Below, in pieces: positions 21,836 through 31,801 of a stretch of 64,000 bases of DNA. Source of the DNA: Fonsecaea monophora (taxonomy: Eukaryota; Ascomycota; Eurotiomycetes; Chaetothyriales; Herpotrichiellaceae); the NCBI RefSeq assembly GCF_001642475.1, contig NW_019173932.1, positions 1 to 64,000 of the forward strand. Reading direction: 5' to 3'. Position 1 is the stretch's first letter. The number at the start of each line of letters is the position of its first letter. Both the position numbers and the translations under genes were made by a program. Below the pieces are notes generated by a model that saw nothing but the letters and a program-made list of their open reading frames with translations, ran no database searches and was not told the DNA's origin.

Positions 21836-23709
21836 ATGTCCGAGCCTGGCAACCATCCCATGACCAACGGGAAGGCGGAGAAGGTGTCTGATGGGCTACC
21901 GAACGGAGTCGATAGCCATGACTTGGACAGTGTGCACCTTGACAAGTGGGATTTTGGTCCGCTCGGCGCTCAGATTCATGACCAGGTACACCATCTCCAA
22001 GAAAGTAGATCTCTCGGTGACAGCGCGCTTGCCAAACTCGCGGAAATATTCAATGGCCATGCAGAAATGATCAAGATAGTGGACGACAGATACAACAATG
22101 GGCAAGCACTTGAGATGGAGAATTCGGAACTTCAAAACGAGAATAAGATGCTGTGGGCAAAACTGGATAAGGTAAAACAGAGTCACAAGGTGCAGTTGCG
22201 TAATGAGAGAAGAGAGTATGAGAAAGAGATTGCGCGATTGGAAACAAAGGCAGGCTCCGGACAGCGACTGAAGGACATGTACGAGAACCTGCTCGAGAAG
22301 CATAAGAAAGACCATGAGAAACTGGCCCAGGACGCCCAAGAGGCACTTGAATTGAAGAAAGATCAGCTGGAGAAGGACAACCAAGAGACGATATCCAAAT
22401 TAGAAGCGGACAAGAAATCACTCTCGGAGAAGCTGGCAAAAAGGGAACAAGAACTGCAGGACATGACGCAGCTGCGCGACCAGGAAAGGCAAACTCGCGA
22501 AACTATGCAGAGCAAAGCGACCGCCGAACTCGAGAAGATCCAGCAAGCGCTTGCCAGCGTCAAGGCCAAGTATGAAGTCAAGAGGTTGCCTGTGGAACAC
22601 TAGTAAGTAACGCCTCCTCTTGGTCTGGGTTGCTTGGGCTAAAGCACCGCCTGTAGCGCGGAGCGATACAGAGATCTCATTGAGTCGGTGGCCTCGACTG
22701 TTGACGAGTATTTCTCTGATTTGCCGGACAAAGCAATAGAGGTAAGTTCTACCACCATCGTTGTGGTGAACTGATACTTTGCACTTTATTTGATGTCGTA
22801 CTCATACGACGGGTCTTGATACAGAATCGCCCTGGCACATATACTCAACTGAAAAGAAAACGCAGCACTTTTGCGGTGGTACCGGTGACTCCAACGGAGA
22901 CTGCGCGGGTCCTGCGACTTGCCAATGTGCAGAACCTCATTTTCGACGCCATCCGCGAGACCGTGTGGCAACCGTTTTTCTCTCGGTACCTCTGGAAATC
23001 TAAAAAGGACACACACGCCATCGATGAAATCTACTTGAATCTGGCAACTGAGGGCGAAGAAATACAGCATGACTGGAAGGTGTCTACACTGAGGGTCCTG
23101 GATCGGCTCGATAATGGAGTGGACGTCGAAGAGAAGATCACAGCTGCGATCGACCAACAAGTCGTCCAGATACTTGAACCATTGTTGAGTGAGAGCAACA
23201 AGGCCGATTTTAGGTCCGAGCTGAAGAAGGTGTTTATCAAGGCGGCGGAGCTCGGTCAAGAATCCCGGCGCGACCGATGCCCGGTCTATATTGATAGCAG
23301 TCCCTCGGCGAACAGCAGCAGCGGGTGGAAGGAATTCAGCGAAGGCTTTGACGTTGAGGACGCGCCAGATCCGACTCTGGCCAGTTGCCGAGACAACATT
23401 TATGCACCGCTCTGTGTGAGTCCGCGACTGTACCGCAAGCGCGAGACGACGGCGACCCCAGGTGCAGGTCAAGAAGAAGACGAGCTAGTACACGCTGGCG
23501 TTGCGTTGTTTCCCGGTACTGGAATCTTCCAAAAGGGTAAGATGGAATGGGATGAGTTTGTGCTGCGGGAACGGGAGAGGTGGAATGTCGGCAGGACAAG
23601 GAGAGCCAGCGTAGCGTCGAACGCGACGGGCCCGGGTTTCTCGCCACCAGAACTCTCGAACAAGCATTCAAAGACCTGGGGGTCGCATCTCAAGGCAGAG
23701 TATGATTGA
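21836..23709 (+). CDS. Conserved-looking coiled-coil protein of unknown function
   Basis: Three exons: 21836-22602, 22657-22741 and 22825-23709. Introns are 54 bp (GTAAGT...TGTAG) and 83 bp (GTAAGT...TACAG). The product is 578 aa. I took the first in-frame ATG (MSEPGNHPMTNG). Residues about 45-255 are a long Glu/Lys/Gln-rich alpha-helical coiled coil with almost no Gly or Pro. A globular-looking C-terminal part follows, containing RLANVQNLIFDAIRETVWQPFFSRYLW near residue 325, then a helical segment and a Ser/Gly-rich, basic tail. No enzyme motif, signal peptide or membrane segment is visible. Coiled coil plus helical tail suggests a scaffold or cytoskeletal adaptor, which is inference; I do not recognise the family. 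The splice joins are clean, so the gene model itself is firm. Confidence 0.78.
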
Positions 23710-24774
23710 CTTGAAGAGGGGAGATATTGTTGATGGATGTACGGGGAGGGGTTGGGATGGACTGGACCGGACTGGACTAATACTCATCACAGGATACGGG
23801 ATGGGTATCTACTATCCGGTCTGCGGCTGATACTGCGAAGGAGGTAATAGTAAAATGGTGGGGGAGTGGCAGGTGGATAAAAGTAATTCAATCGCCGTCT
23901 GTCGCAGTGATGCATGTTGTATCAAGGACTCGTGTCATTCGGTCTTGTTGGCCCGAGCTGAGTGTAGACACCTACACATGTGTATACGTCCCCGGTATAG
24001 TCACGCTCTCTCTCTCTCTCTCTGTTCCCACTCTGTCCTGTTGGAGAAGAGAGGGATTTTAAATTCTGTGGTTCCCCCAATGCAATATGCAATATGCGAT
24101 ATCGGCTCTTGAGTCCGTGAGGGGCATCAGCCGCCTGGTTGAACGAGCACCGTCATCCTCCCCTCCTCTCCCCTCCCTTCCTCCCTTGAAATAATCAATC
24201 ACCATCTCCCTGGTAGTACCGTCGCACTGAAATGAGTGGAACGGGGTCACCAGTGCACGAACGAACGGCCATTGCCCGCGGGGAAAGCCGTACGTACCTG
24301 TCCGGCCACTTTGAACAGGCGATGGGATGCTGGATGGTTCATTTGCCGGTCTGCCGATCGGCAATGAAGGACAGGTGTTGGTTGTAGTGCTGTCATCTAT
24401 TACATTTTATATATTATACTCTTGTATGAGAAACATTGGATTGTTTTGGATGAAAAACCCTGTCCTGCTCCTTTTACCCCCCTTTGGATATTTTTTGTCC
24501 CGCTGTACCCTGTGTGCCTGTCCGTTGATCGGGTTCAAGGAGCCAATACGAAGGGAGGCTTTGTGCTGTGTGAAACCCGTCCGAGACCAGTTCTTCGCAT
24601 ATTAGATAGGGACTTGAGGGCTGGGTTGTGCTAATCGGTCTGTCTGCCTGTCGGTGGGTCGGTCACGGTGGGTTGTGATTTGTGACGAAGAAGCTGCAAA
24701 CCAGAGACAGGGCCGAAGAAAAAAAACGCAGGGGAGAAAGGAAGGCACGGTAGGAAAAAAAAAAGAGAAGAAGA
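23710..24774. other. Intergenic, promoter of the MmgE/PrpD-family gene
   Basis: About 1.07 kb with a (CT)9 run at 24006-24023 and an AT-rich TATA-like stretch near 24405-24420. No credible ORF. Confidence 0.5.
24006..24023. repeat. (CT)9 microsatellite
   Basis: Nine perfect CT units in the intergenic region downstream of the coiled-coil gene. Pyrimidine tracts of this kind are common near fungal transcription starts, but its role here is unknown. Confidence 0.8.
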
Positions 24775-26455
24775 ATGGCAACCCTCCGCCTCGCGGCGTG
24801 GAGCGCGTCCCTCCAACTCACCGACCTGCCTGCACCCGTCGTCCAGGCCGCCGTGCGCAGCTTCTACAACTGGACGGGCTGCGCGCTGGGCGGGTCGAAC
24901 CACCGGACCACCACGACGGCGCTGGAGGCGCTGGCTCCGTTCTTTGGCAAACCCACCTCGAGCATCCTCGGCCACCAGTCATCATCGTCCTCAACATCAT
25001 CACCAGGGGACAATGGCAACGGCAAGGCCGACGCATCGCACGCGGCCCTGATCAACGGCATCGCCTCGCACGTCCACGACTACGACGACACGCACCTCGA
25101 GACCATCATCCACCCGACGGGTCCCGTGGCGAGCGCGTTGCTGGCCCAGGCCGAGGCGCTAGGGAAGCCTGTCGGCGGCGACGACTTCATCGTCGCCCTC
25201 GTCGCGGGCATCGAGGCAGAGTGCAAAGTCGGGTTGGCCGTGTGGCCCAAGCATTATGATATTGGCTGGTCAGTTTCACCTCGTTCCCTACCTCCCTCTT
25301 GATTTTCCTTCTCGTCTCTGGATTGCTCTTGACGGTCCTTGACGGTCCATGTGCCTCGTGATCCTGAAGGCTCTGTGACATTCAGCACCAGCATCTCAGG
25401 GAGAGTCGTACCAGTTATTAGGGGCGAAGGGGATGTATCTACATATCCCTAATCCCCTCTTTTTGACACATAAAGAGAGTGCAAATGGTGGCGGATGCCG
25501 GGACTACTTCATAAACTAACAACTCCTTCTCGCTACATACAGGCACATCACCTCAACAACCGGCTCCATCGGAGCCGCCGTGGCCGTGGGCAAACTACTC
25601 AGTCTCACCACGGAACAAATGGCGCACGCGATCGGCATCGCCGCCACGCAGGTCACGGGCCTGCGCGAGATGTTTGGCTCCGACACCAAGTCCTTCCACG
25701 TTGGGCGGGCGGCGCAGAACGGGCTCATGGCAGCGGTGCTCGCTTCGAAAGGGTACACGTCGTCGACGCAGGCGCTGGAGGCCAAGCGCGGGTGGGTGAA
25801 TGTGGTGAGCGAAACGCAGCGGCTGGACGACGCCATGGCGACGATCGGCACCGTGTGGGAGACGGAGAAGAACTCGTTCAAGCCATTTCCCTGCGGCATT
25901 GTCGTGCACCCGATCATCGACGCCTGCATCCAACTGCACCGCGACATACAGCAGCGCGGGCTCACCGCCTCGCAGATCTCCCGCGTCAGCTGCACCGTGC
26001 ACCCGCTCGTGCTGGAGCTGACGGGCAAGAAAACCCCGCAGGATGGCCTGCAGGCCAAGTTCTCCGTCTACCACGGCGGCGCGGTTGGGCTGGTGCTGGG
26101 CAAGGCTGGGCCCGCGCAGTACGAGGACGCGGTAGTCACGAGCGACGAGATCGTCAGTGTCAGGGACAAGATTGCCGCCGCGGCGGACGCCGCGCTCGGC
26201 GCCGACGAGGCCGTGATTGTCGTCGAGTTCGATGCAGGTGGTGCTGGAGGCTCCGGCGCGCCCACGACTCTCACCAAACACGTCCAACACGCCATCGGTA
26301 GTCTCGAGGTGCCCATGACAGACGCGCAGTTGCAGGACAAGTTCATCGACCAGGTGACTCCCGTGCTGGGAGCCCAAGGGGCCAAGAAGGCCAGCGATGC
26401 CGTGTTGGCGCTGCGGAGCGTTACTGATGTCTCTGTGTTGGCTGGGGGGTTGTAA
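24775..26455 (+). CDS. MmgE/PrpD family protein (2-methylcitrate dehydratase / cis-aconitate decarboxylase-like)
   Basis: Two exons: 24775-25268 and 25543-26455. The intron is 274 bp (donor GTCAGT, branch AACTAAC, acceptor ATACAG, phase 2), the longest in the window. The product is 468 aa, normal for the family. The start MATLRLAAWSASLQL follows a purine-rich leader. The N-terminal helical domain carries GIASHVHDYDDTHLE and IIHPTGPVASALLAQAEA. The splice rebuilds DIGWHITSTTGSIGAA, followed by GLREMFGSDTKSFHVGRAAQNG, all core MmgE/PrpD signatures. The C-terminal lid domain follows. Members act on 2-methylcitrate, cis-aconitate or related polycarboxylates without a metal cofactor; which substrate is used cannot be told from sequence alone. 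No N-terminal mitochondrial presequence is obvious. The coding bases are GC-rich. It is convergent with a Zn2Cys6 regulator. Confidence 0.88.
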
Positions 26456-26849
26456 AACGTACTGGAGACAGAGACAGAGAACCTCCTCCGAAAAGAGATG
26501 AAGAATGGCGTAACGGGCCTTCCATCCAGGGTATGGAGTCGGGTGAAGAAAGACGGAAAGAAAGAAAGGGCAGGAAGAAGGCAGACAGGAGGAGAGTAAG
26601 AAAAGAATATAGAGAGAAACTGAAAAAAAACTCGGTCCAGCTTCCTTACCTATATAGGGGGAGAAGATATGATATGTTTTGATAAAGCACTTCATTATTT
26701 ATATACACCTAGGTCTACACACATCTCCATCTATATCTACTCGGCATGCTCGCTACCGTCGTATCTATCTAGATACTTTGGTGTCTACGCGTGTGCAAGT
26801 AGCTAGCCATGCCACGCCACTTCTTGTTCGGACGCGGCACTGATCGAGA
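26456..26849. other. Convergent 3' flanks, no gene
   Basis: 394 bp between the stop codons of the MmgE/PrpD gene and the Zn2Cys6 gene. Purine-rich sequence and AT-rich blocks consistent with 3' UTRs. Confidence 0.5.
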
Positions 26850-29687
26850 TCAATAGACCAGGTTTTCCAAACCAAAGTCCTGCCAATGCACACCATCAAA
26901 AGCCTGCGGTGGCCCCACGCCCAGAGACTTCAGCCTACTCTCGAGAGACGAGGCCGTCGACTGGGCCTGGTCAGAGCTACTCCCCAAGAAGCTGAGGGCG
27001 TCGATGCAACTCGTCGACTGCCGGGTCAGCTCGGACACGCTGGTGTTGGCGGATATCCACGCCTGCTGCGAGGTGGTGAGAGCGGCGGCGGGATCTTTCG
27101 TGGACGACAGCCACGTCAACAGCACTTCACAGGCCTTTGCAAGAGCGCGGTTGAGGACCTCGGGCCACGGCTCGGTGACAAGCGCGCCGTAGGCGGTGGC
27201 GTAGTGGAAGGACTGGTCTTGACTTGACATGCGGGAATCGGACGGTTTGGCCGCCCTCGCGAGGTTGGCGATGGCGTAGGCGTTGGCTTTCTGCAGCTCC
27301 AAAACCAGTGCCGACGACTGTCGCAGCGAGCGCTGCACGCTCTCCGACTTCATCGTCCCGTCCGCCAGGTCGATGTACTGGGCCAGAAGCAGCCCGGCCA
27401 GGTGCCAGTGGCTGCCGAGAACGACGTACCACGACTGGATCTTGAATGGCAACTGGGCATGGTTCGCGAGGCAGTCCAGCATGAAGTCGCCGTAGTGTTG
27501 TTGCCAGTACTCATACACTTTCAACGTCTCTGCGATGCATCTCTCGATGGCGGCTGGCGGTGTCTCCTTGGACAGGTAGGCGTGGAGGACCGTGAGTCTC
27601 CTCCACAGCAGTACCTTGACAGGCGTTGCTTCTTGGAGCAGACTCTCACCAACGTCCTGCGGCCAGGGCCATCGCACGGCAGGGACGCCAAACACGGGTT
27701 GAGCATTTGCCAGACAGGATCCCCAGACACTAACATTCGAACTGGTGCTTCTTGGGGGGTGACTGTGTCTGTCGAAGGGTGCGGCGACTCCTGTAGGCTG
27801 TGAAGCCGGTTGCCCGTCGTCAAGGGTGAAGACCGAGTCGTCGTCGGGGATCACAGGGCCCTGCTCATTCAGAACCGCCGACGTCGTATCACACATGATG
27901 CTGAACCAGAACAGCATGTCAAACGCTTGGTAATCTTCCAGCAGAATTGGCTGTGATGAGCTCGAAATGTTCTGCGAGGAAAGCTGAGCTCGCGCCGCTT
28001 GTTGTCGTCTGGCCGAGGAGATTCTCCTCTTCCAGGTGAGTAAATGGCGCAGCGCAATCTCAAGATATCGCTCATTACCAACTGTGATGGCTCTTGTTCG
28101 ATCCGCAGAAGGAAGTGCCTGGTCCCTCGAAATTGTAGCTGGTACAGACGAAGCCGCAGATGAATTGCTGTGATCAGAGAACAACCTCGAATGCTCGTAG
28201 ACATCGGCCCCGCGAGGATTGAGTGGTCTCTCCATGATGGCGAATATCATTAGAGCAAATACTAGCTCGAAAGAGTCAATGTTTAGACAAGCGTGCACAG
28301 CCTCCGCCGCCTCGTTCCAGAGACTCTGCTGGACGAGGCGCTCAAAGTCGTAAGGATCCACGCTGGTCGTGTCTGGCATGTTTTCACCAGGCGCATGTTG
28401 AGGCTCATGGGCGTCGCTTTCCAAGTCAGTCGCGCGCGAACGCCGCACCCTGTCATGAGAATGAGTCCACTGGCAGGCAAACGCCATGATCGCAAGCATG
28501 AGGGCCTTGGATACCCTGGCGCCGTCTCCACGGCTCAACGACTGTCTTCGGAGAGGCGAAAAGGCGTTGTCAAGCCTCCTGATCCGCTGATAGAAGCCGG
28601 TACTCGCCAGATATGAGATGAGCCTCTGTCTTTGGTTTGGGCTCCCCTGAAGCAGTCTGGGCAGCTTGTAAGGGCAATTGGACACGGTGACCCAGCAAGA
28701 GAGAGTATTCTCAAAACTGTCATGGTATATGCTTAGCAGTCTGTCAGAAATCAAACCTTTGCTGAAAGACTGCGTAAGGTCAAACTCGCGCATATTGAAT
28801 GTGATATCGTCCGCTCCCTGTGATGTATACGGTGGAATATTCCTCAGTCCTGTATCGGTGAGTAGAGACAAATCGCCCGAGTCTAGAGTAAGAGGAAATG
28901 TCCCTGTCTGGTCTGGAGGATAGGGTAAACCTGGGTTGATTTCGTTAAAGCCTTCGTTATTGAACTGGGAAAACCCAGCGAGCGAGCCATACATGGGTGA
29001 ATTCCAGCTCTCGAATGACGAGGACTGGCCACTGTCGTCGAAGGACGCTACTTGGGCTCCCACGTACGCTGCGCCGGACTGCCGGAACTCTTGTCCTTGG
29101 TCGTGGGGAAAGGGTGAAGCTGACCATGCGATATTTTCCAGCCAGTTGGTACTGGCACCTAAGGTGTCAATGGAGCTATCTGCCCCAGTCGCGCACAGAG
29201 TAGTTGCTGCTTGCTGCTCAATGTTCCTGTGAACCGCCTGCTCGCGATGCGGTGCTTGCCACGGGCTGTTTGTGTTTTCTACAGCTGGTCCGCTCATGGT
29301 CCAGTTTGTTCTCATGCTGGCCGTCTCGCTGAAACTGGCACCCGGTGGGAAGTTGGACTGTGACGGGTGTCGAGGCCCTTGTGAGGACTCTCCTCTGGTA
29401 TGTAAGGCAGGGTCATAGCGCCTGCTGAATTTCTGCTTCAGACTTTCAGGCAATGTCCCCCGAGGAAGATCCTGGAGCCAAGTGAATGTGCATTCCTTGT
29501 TCGCGCGTCGACACGTCGAGCAGGCTATCGCTGCAGAGCTGGTCCCCGCGCCCGCGCTGTTCGTTTGTAGAGGGTTGATGCCCAAAGATACCGCATCGCA
29601 AGCCCGCCGGCCCTTGCGACAGTTATCACAACTCCGGTATTGTCTCCTCTGCCTTTTTGGCGCATGTTGGTGGGACGCCTCCTCCAT
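26850..29687 (-). CDS. Zn2Cys6 fungal transcription factor with an extended zinc-cluster loop
   Basis: Single exon, 945 aa, starting at the ATG at 29687. The zinc cluster is at the N-terminus: Cys20, 23, 30, 56, 59 and 66, in RSCDNCRKGRRACD and ACSTCRRANKEC. Spacing inside each half is normal (CX2CX6C), but the loop joining the halves is 25 residues instead of the usual 5-12. A basic stretch precedes it (KRQRRQYR). A disordered Ser/Gln-rich region follows. From about residue 310 onward a long helical region looks like the fungal-specific regulatory ('middle homology') domain. Nuclear DNA-binding activator or repressor is the family role; the target is unknown. Position next to the MmgE/PrpD gene makes control of that pathway possible but unproven. 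Confidence 0.88.
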   Translation of the reverse strand: MEEASHQHAPKRQRRQYRSCDNCRKGRRACDAVSLGINPLQTNSAGAGTSSAAIACSTCRRANKECTFTWLQDLPRGTLPESLKQKFSRRYDPALHTRGESSQGPRHPSQSNFPPGASFSETASMRTNWTMSGPAVENTNSPWQAPHREQAVHRNIEQQAATTLCATGADSSIDTLGASTNWLENIAWSASPFPHDQGQEFRQSGAAYVGAQVASFDDSGQSSSFESWNSPMYGSLAGFSQFNNEGFNEINPGLPYPPDQTGTFPLTLDSGDLSLLTDTGLRNIPPYTSQGADDITFNMREFDLTQSFSKGLISDRLLSIYHDSFENTLSCWVTVSNCPYKLPRLLQGSPNQRQRLISYLASTGFYQRIRRLDNAFSPLRRQSLSRGDGARVSKALMLAIMAFACQWTHSHDRVRRSRATDLESDAHEPQHAPGENMPDTTSVDPYDFERLVQQSLWNEAAEAVHACLNIDSFELVFALMIFAIMERPLNPRGADVYEHSRLFSDHSNSSAASSVPATISRDQALPSADRTRAITVGNERYLEIALRHLLTWKRRISSARRQQAARAQLSSQNISSSSQPILLEDYQAFDMLFWFSIMCDTTSAVLNEQGPVIPDDDSVFTLDDGQPASQPTGVAAPFDRHSHPPRSTSSNVSVWGSCLANAQPVFGVPAVRWPWPQDVGESLLQEATPVKVLLWRRLTVLHAYLSKETPPAAIERCIAETLKVYEYWQQHYGDFMLDCLANHAQLPFKIQSWYVVLGSHWHLAGLLLAQYIDLADGTMKSESVQRSLRQSSALVLELQKANAYAIANLARAAKPSDSRMSSQDQSFHYATAYGALVTEPWPEVLNRALAKACEVLLTWLSSTKDPAAALTTSQQAWISANTSVSELTRQSTSCIDALSFLGSSSDQAQSTASSLESRLKSLGVGPPQAFDGVHWQDFGLENLVY

Positions 29688-31801
29688 CGAGGTTCACAAG
29701 CAGAATTCGGTGGCTCAGAAAGGGGGGATACGACTCGGGAACAGCCCACATACCATAGCCACAACCCGTACAACAGTATATTCCTCGAACAGACGAGTCC
29801 ATGTGAAGGGGGAGGCAAAATAATATTATATCGGAAATGCGGATCCGGAGCCGTGCCTTGCATGGGTTTGTCTGTGAGGATCTTGGAATCGCGGCGGCGA
29901 AAACCGGCAGTGCAAGGATGCTAAACCTTGTTATGCCCCCGGAGCCGCTTAAACGATGCGGCAGTTCCAACCTGCTATGAACGAGACTCGAGTCAGAGGT
30001 TCTGAGAGTGGAAATGGCGTCCATAATGAAAAGGGTCTTGACGGAGCGTCGCTGTGTGCTTTCATGAAGACACTGGTAAGTAGAACACAAGGTGCTTAAG
30101 CATAAGTTTAGGTAGGTTAAGAACTTTTCGGGGGCGAAATGGAAAGCATTTAAGGCCTATCCACATTCTCCCTGGCGCCACCTGCCCTAGGCCCAAGTAC
30201 AGGTGCTAAGCTCCTCGAACATGATGACCGTTAGACTGTGCGGACCATCGGATCCGAATGCCCATCATCCCACTCCCGACCAGAGATGCTATCTCAAAAA
30301 CTGCGCTTTGATTATGTACATTTTCTTCATATCTGGCTGCGGTTCAGCGTCATATTGTTTCCCAGGGGGGGGTTGCAGTTGATGGGTTCCTGCGCCCCTT
30401 AGACTGACGTCTGAGCTCAAGTCGCTGTCATTAGTACAGTTTTGCGCCGTGTATGTGTACAGTGCGGAAATGCTTTGTTCAACCTTGCGACAAATGAGGG
30501 TATACGAGTTGAAGGAATTTTGGCACAGCCATCCGCACAGTGTTTCGATGAGATCCATGTTCACCATGCTCACGCTGGCGTCCAGTCCTCCAACCCCGAG
30601 CATCCGCGCTGCAGAAGCTATCACAGTCGTCAATTTGTCTGGGTTGACATTGGCCCTCGACTGCGCATAGCGGCTGACCTTTGACAAGGCACTCCTCTGC
30701 TATAAGGAAATCAATCCGTCGCGGTCGTTATGCCCCCGGAGTATCACCATGAGCTCAGTCTCGGCCTATCGACATCGATCAGGACGGTGAGAGGGTGTGA
30801 CGCAAGGTATGTGCTCAACAGAGATGGTCAAGATCCATTGCTTTCGAGGCAGAAAACCCAATGTACCATGCTCGAGAATGGTAGCGCCGTGTAATTGTTG
30901 ACAGGTTGGAAGGAGAGTACGAGTAACCCGGAATGAACTAGCCATGTCCTCATGTTCTCGAGTGATGCGGGTCCGCAGGTCCGAAGTGTCTTCCATTTTC
31001 TTAACACAACCGCATCTGAGCATAACAAAGTCACAGAGCATCTCCTCGTCCTGTTTGTACCTGGATTGAAGGAGAAGACCTTATTGTAAACAATTTGGGC
31101 TAAGATCGTAGGCGAAGGAGTTGGAAACATCACCAACCCTCCCATCCCTGCTCCAGCATGTCCAACGTCCAGTTTGTATGTGGGAGGCTAACTGAATGAC
31201 CACTTGGGTTTATTAGCATTACCGCACGCGTCGCTATCGTTATAGACCCTTCCTGGGGGAGCCCGCATAATCATATCGTCGGTGCTTAGAGGGGCTTCCA
31301 CTGTCTGCAGCGATTTGACGTCTGAGCTTCGAACTGCAGGATATGAAACGGATCAGACTCCGACCCATGACCTGATCATTTGTAACCCCCGGCCAAGTCA
31401 AGGCGGTGTTTCAATGCGCTGGTGCCAGTTCCGACATAACTGACACGCTGGCGCTTTCGTAGAATCCACCATCGCAATGGCTGTCGCGTGGAAATCACTT
31501 GCCTAAAGTCTCAACGTAAAGCTGTTTGGCCGGAGTCAGGACGAGGCTGAGATTGTGGCGACGAGGCTGAGAAGACGAGGCTGTGGCATCCACCGCTAGT
31601 GCAAACCTTTAAACCGGCATCGCATGTAATTGGCTGGAGGTCGATTTCTGAACTTTTTCTTGCGAAATTTCAAAAAAAGCATCTCAACCGGCTCAGCCTT
31701 GACGTTCTCAGATAATGATGTGGCTATTATACCTCCAATACAAATACCTTGGTTCTTTCTGAAGTATCGCATGACTTCAAGGATGAAAACGTTGGGCGAC
31801 A
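29688..31801. other. Intergenic, no firm gene
   Basis: About 2.1 kb between the divergent starts of the Zn2Cys6 gene and UTP13. It holds some medium ORFs on the minus strand between 30289 and 31145 (see next entry) that I cannot join into a convincing gene. No repeat or RNA gene seen. Confidence 0.4.
30289..30687 (-). other. Doubtful ORF, possibly an exon of a lost gene
   Basis: A 130-codon open frame with no family motif. A possible acceptor (CTTATAG) sits just upstream, and other open frames lie further upstream on the same strand up to 31145, but no donor gives an unbroken join. It could be a decayed gene or chance. I would not annotate it as coding without transcript or homology support. 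Confidence 0.15.

Noticed and set aside
25595..26695. 366-codon ORF antisense to the MmgE/PrpD gene
   Set aside because: Mirror frame of a GC-rich real exon; no motif of its own.
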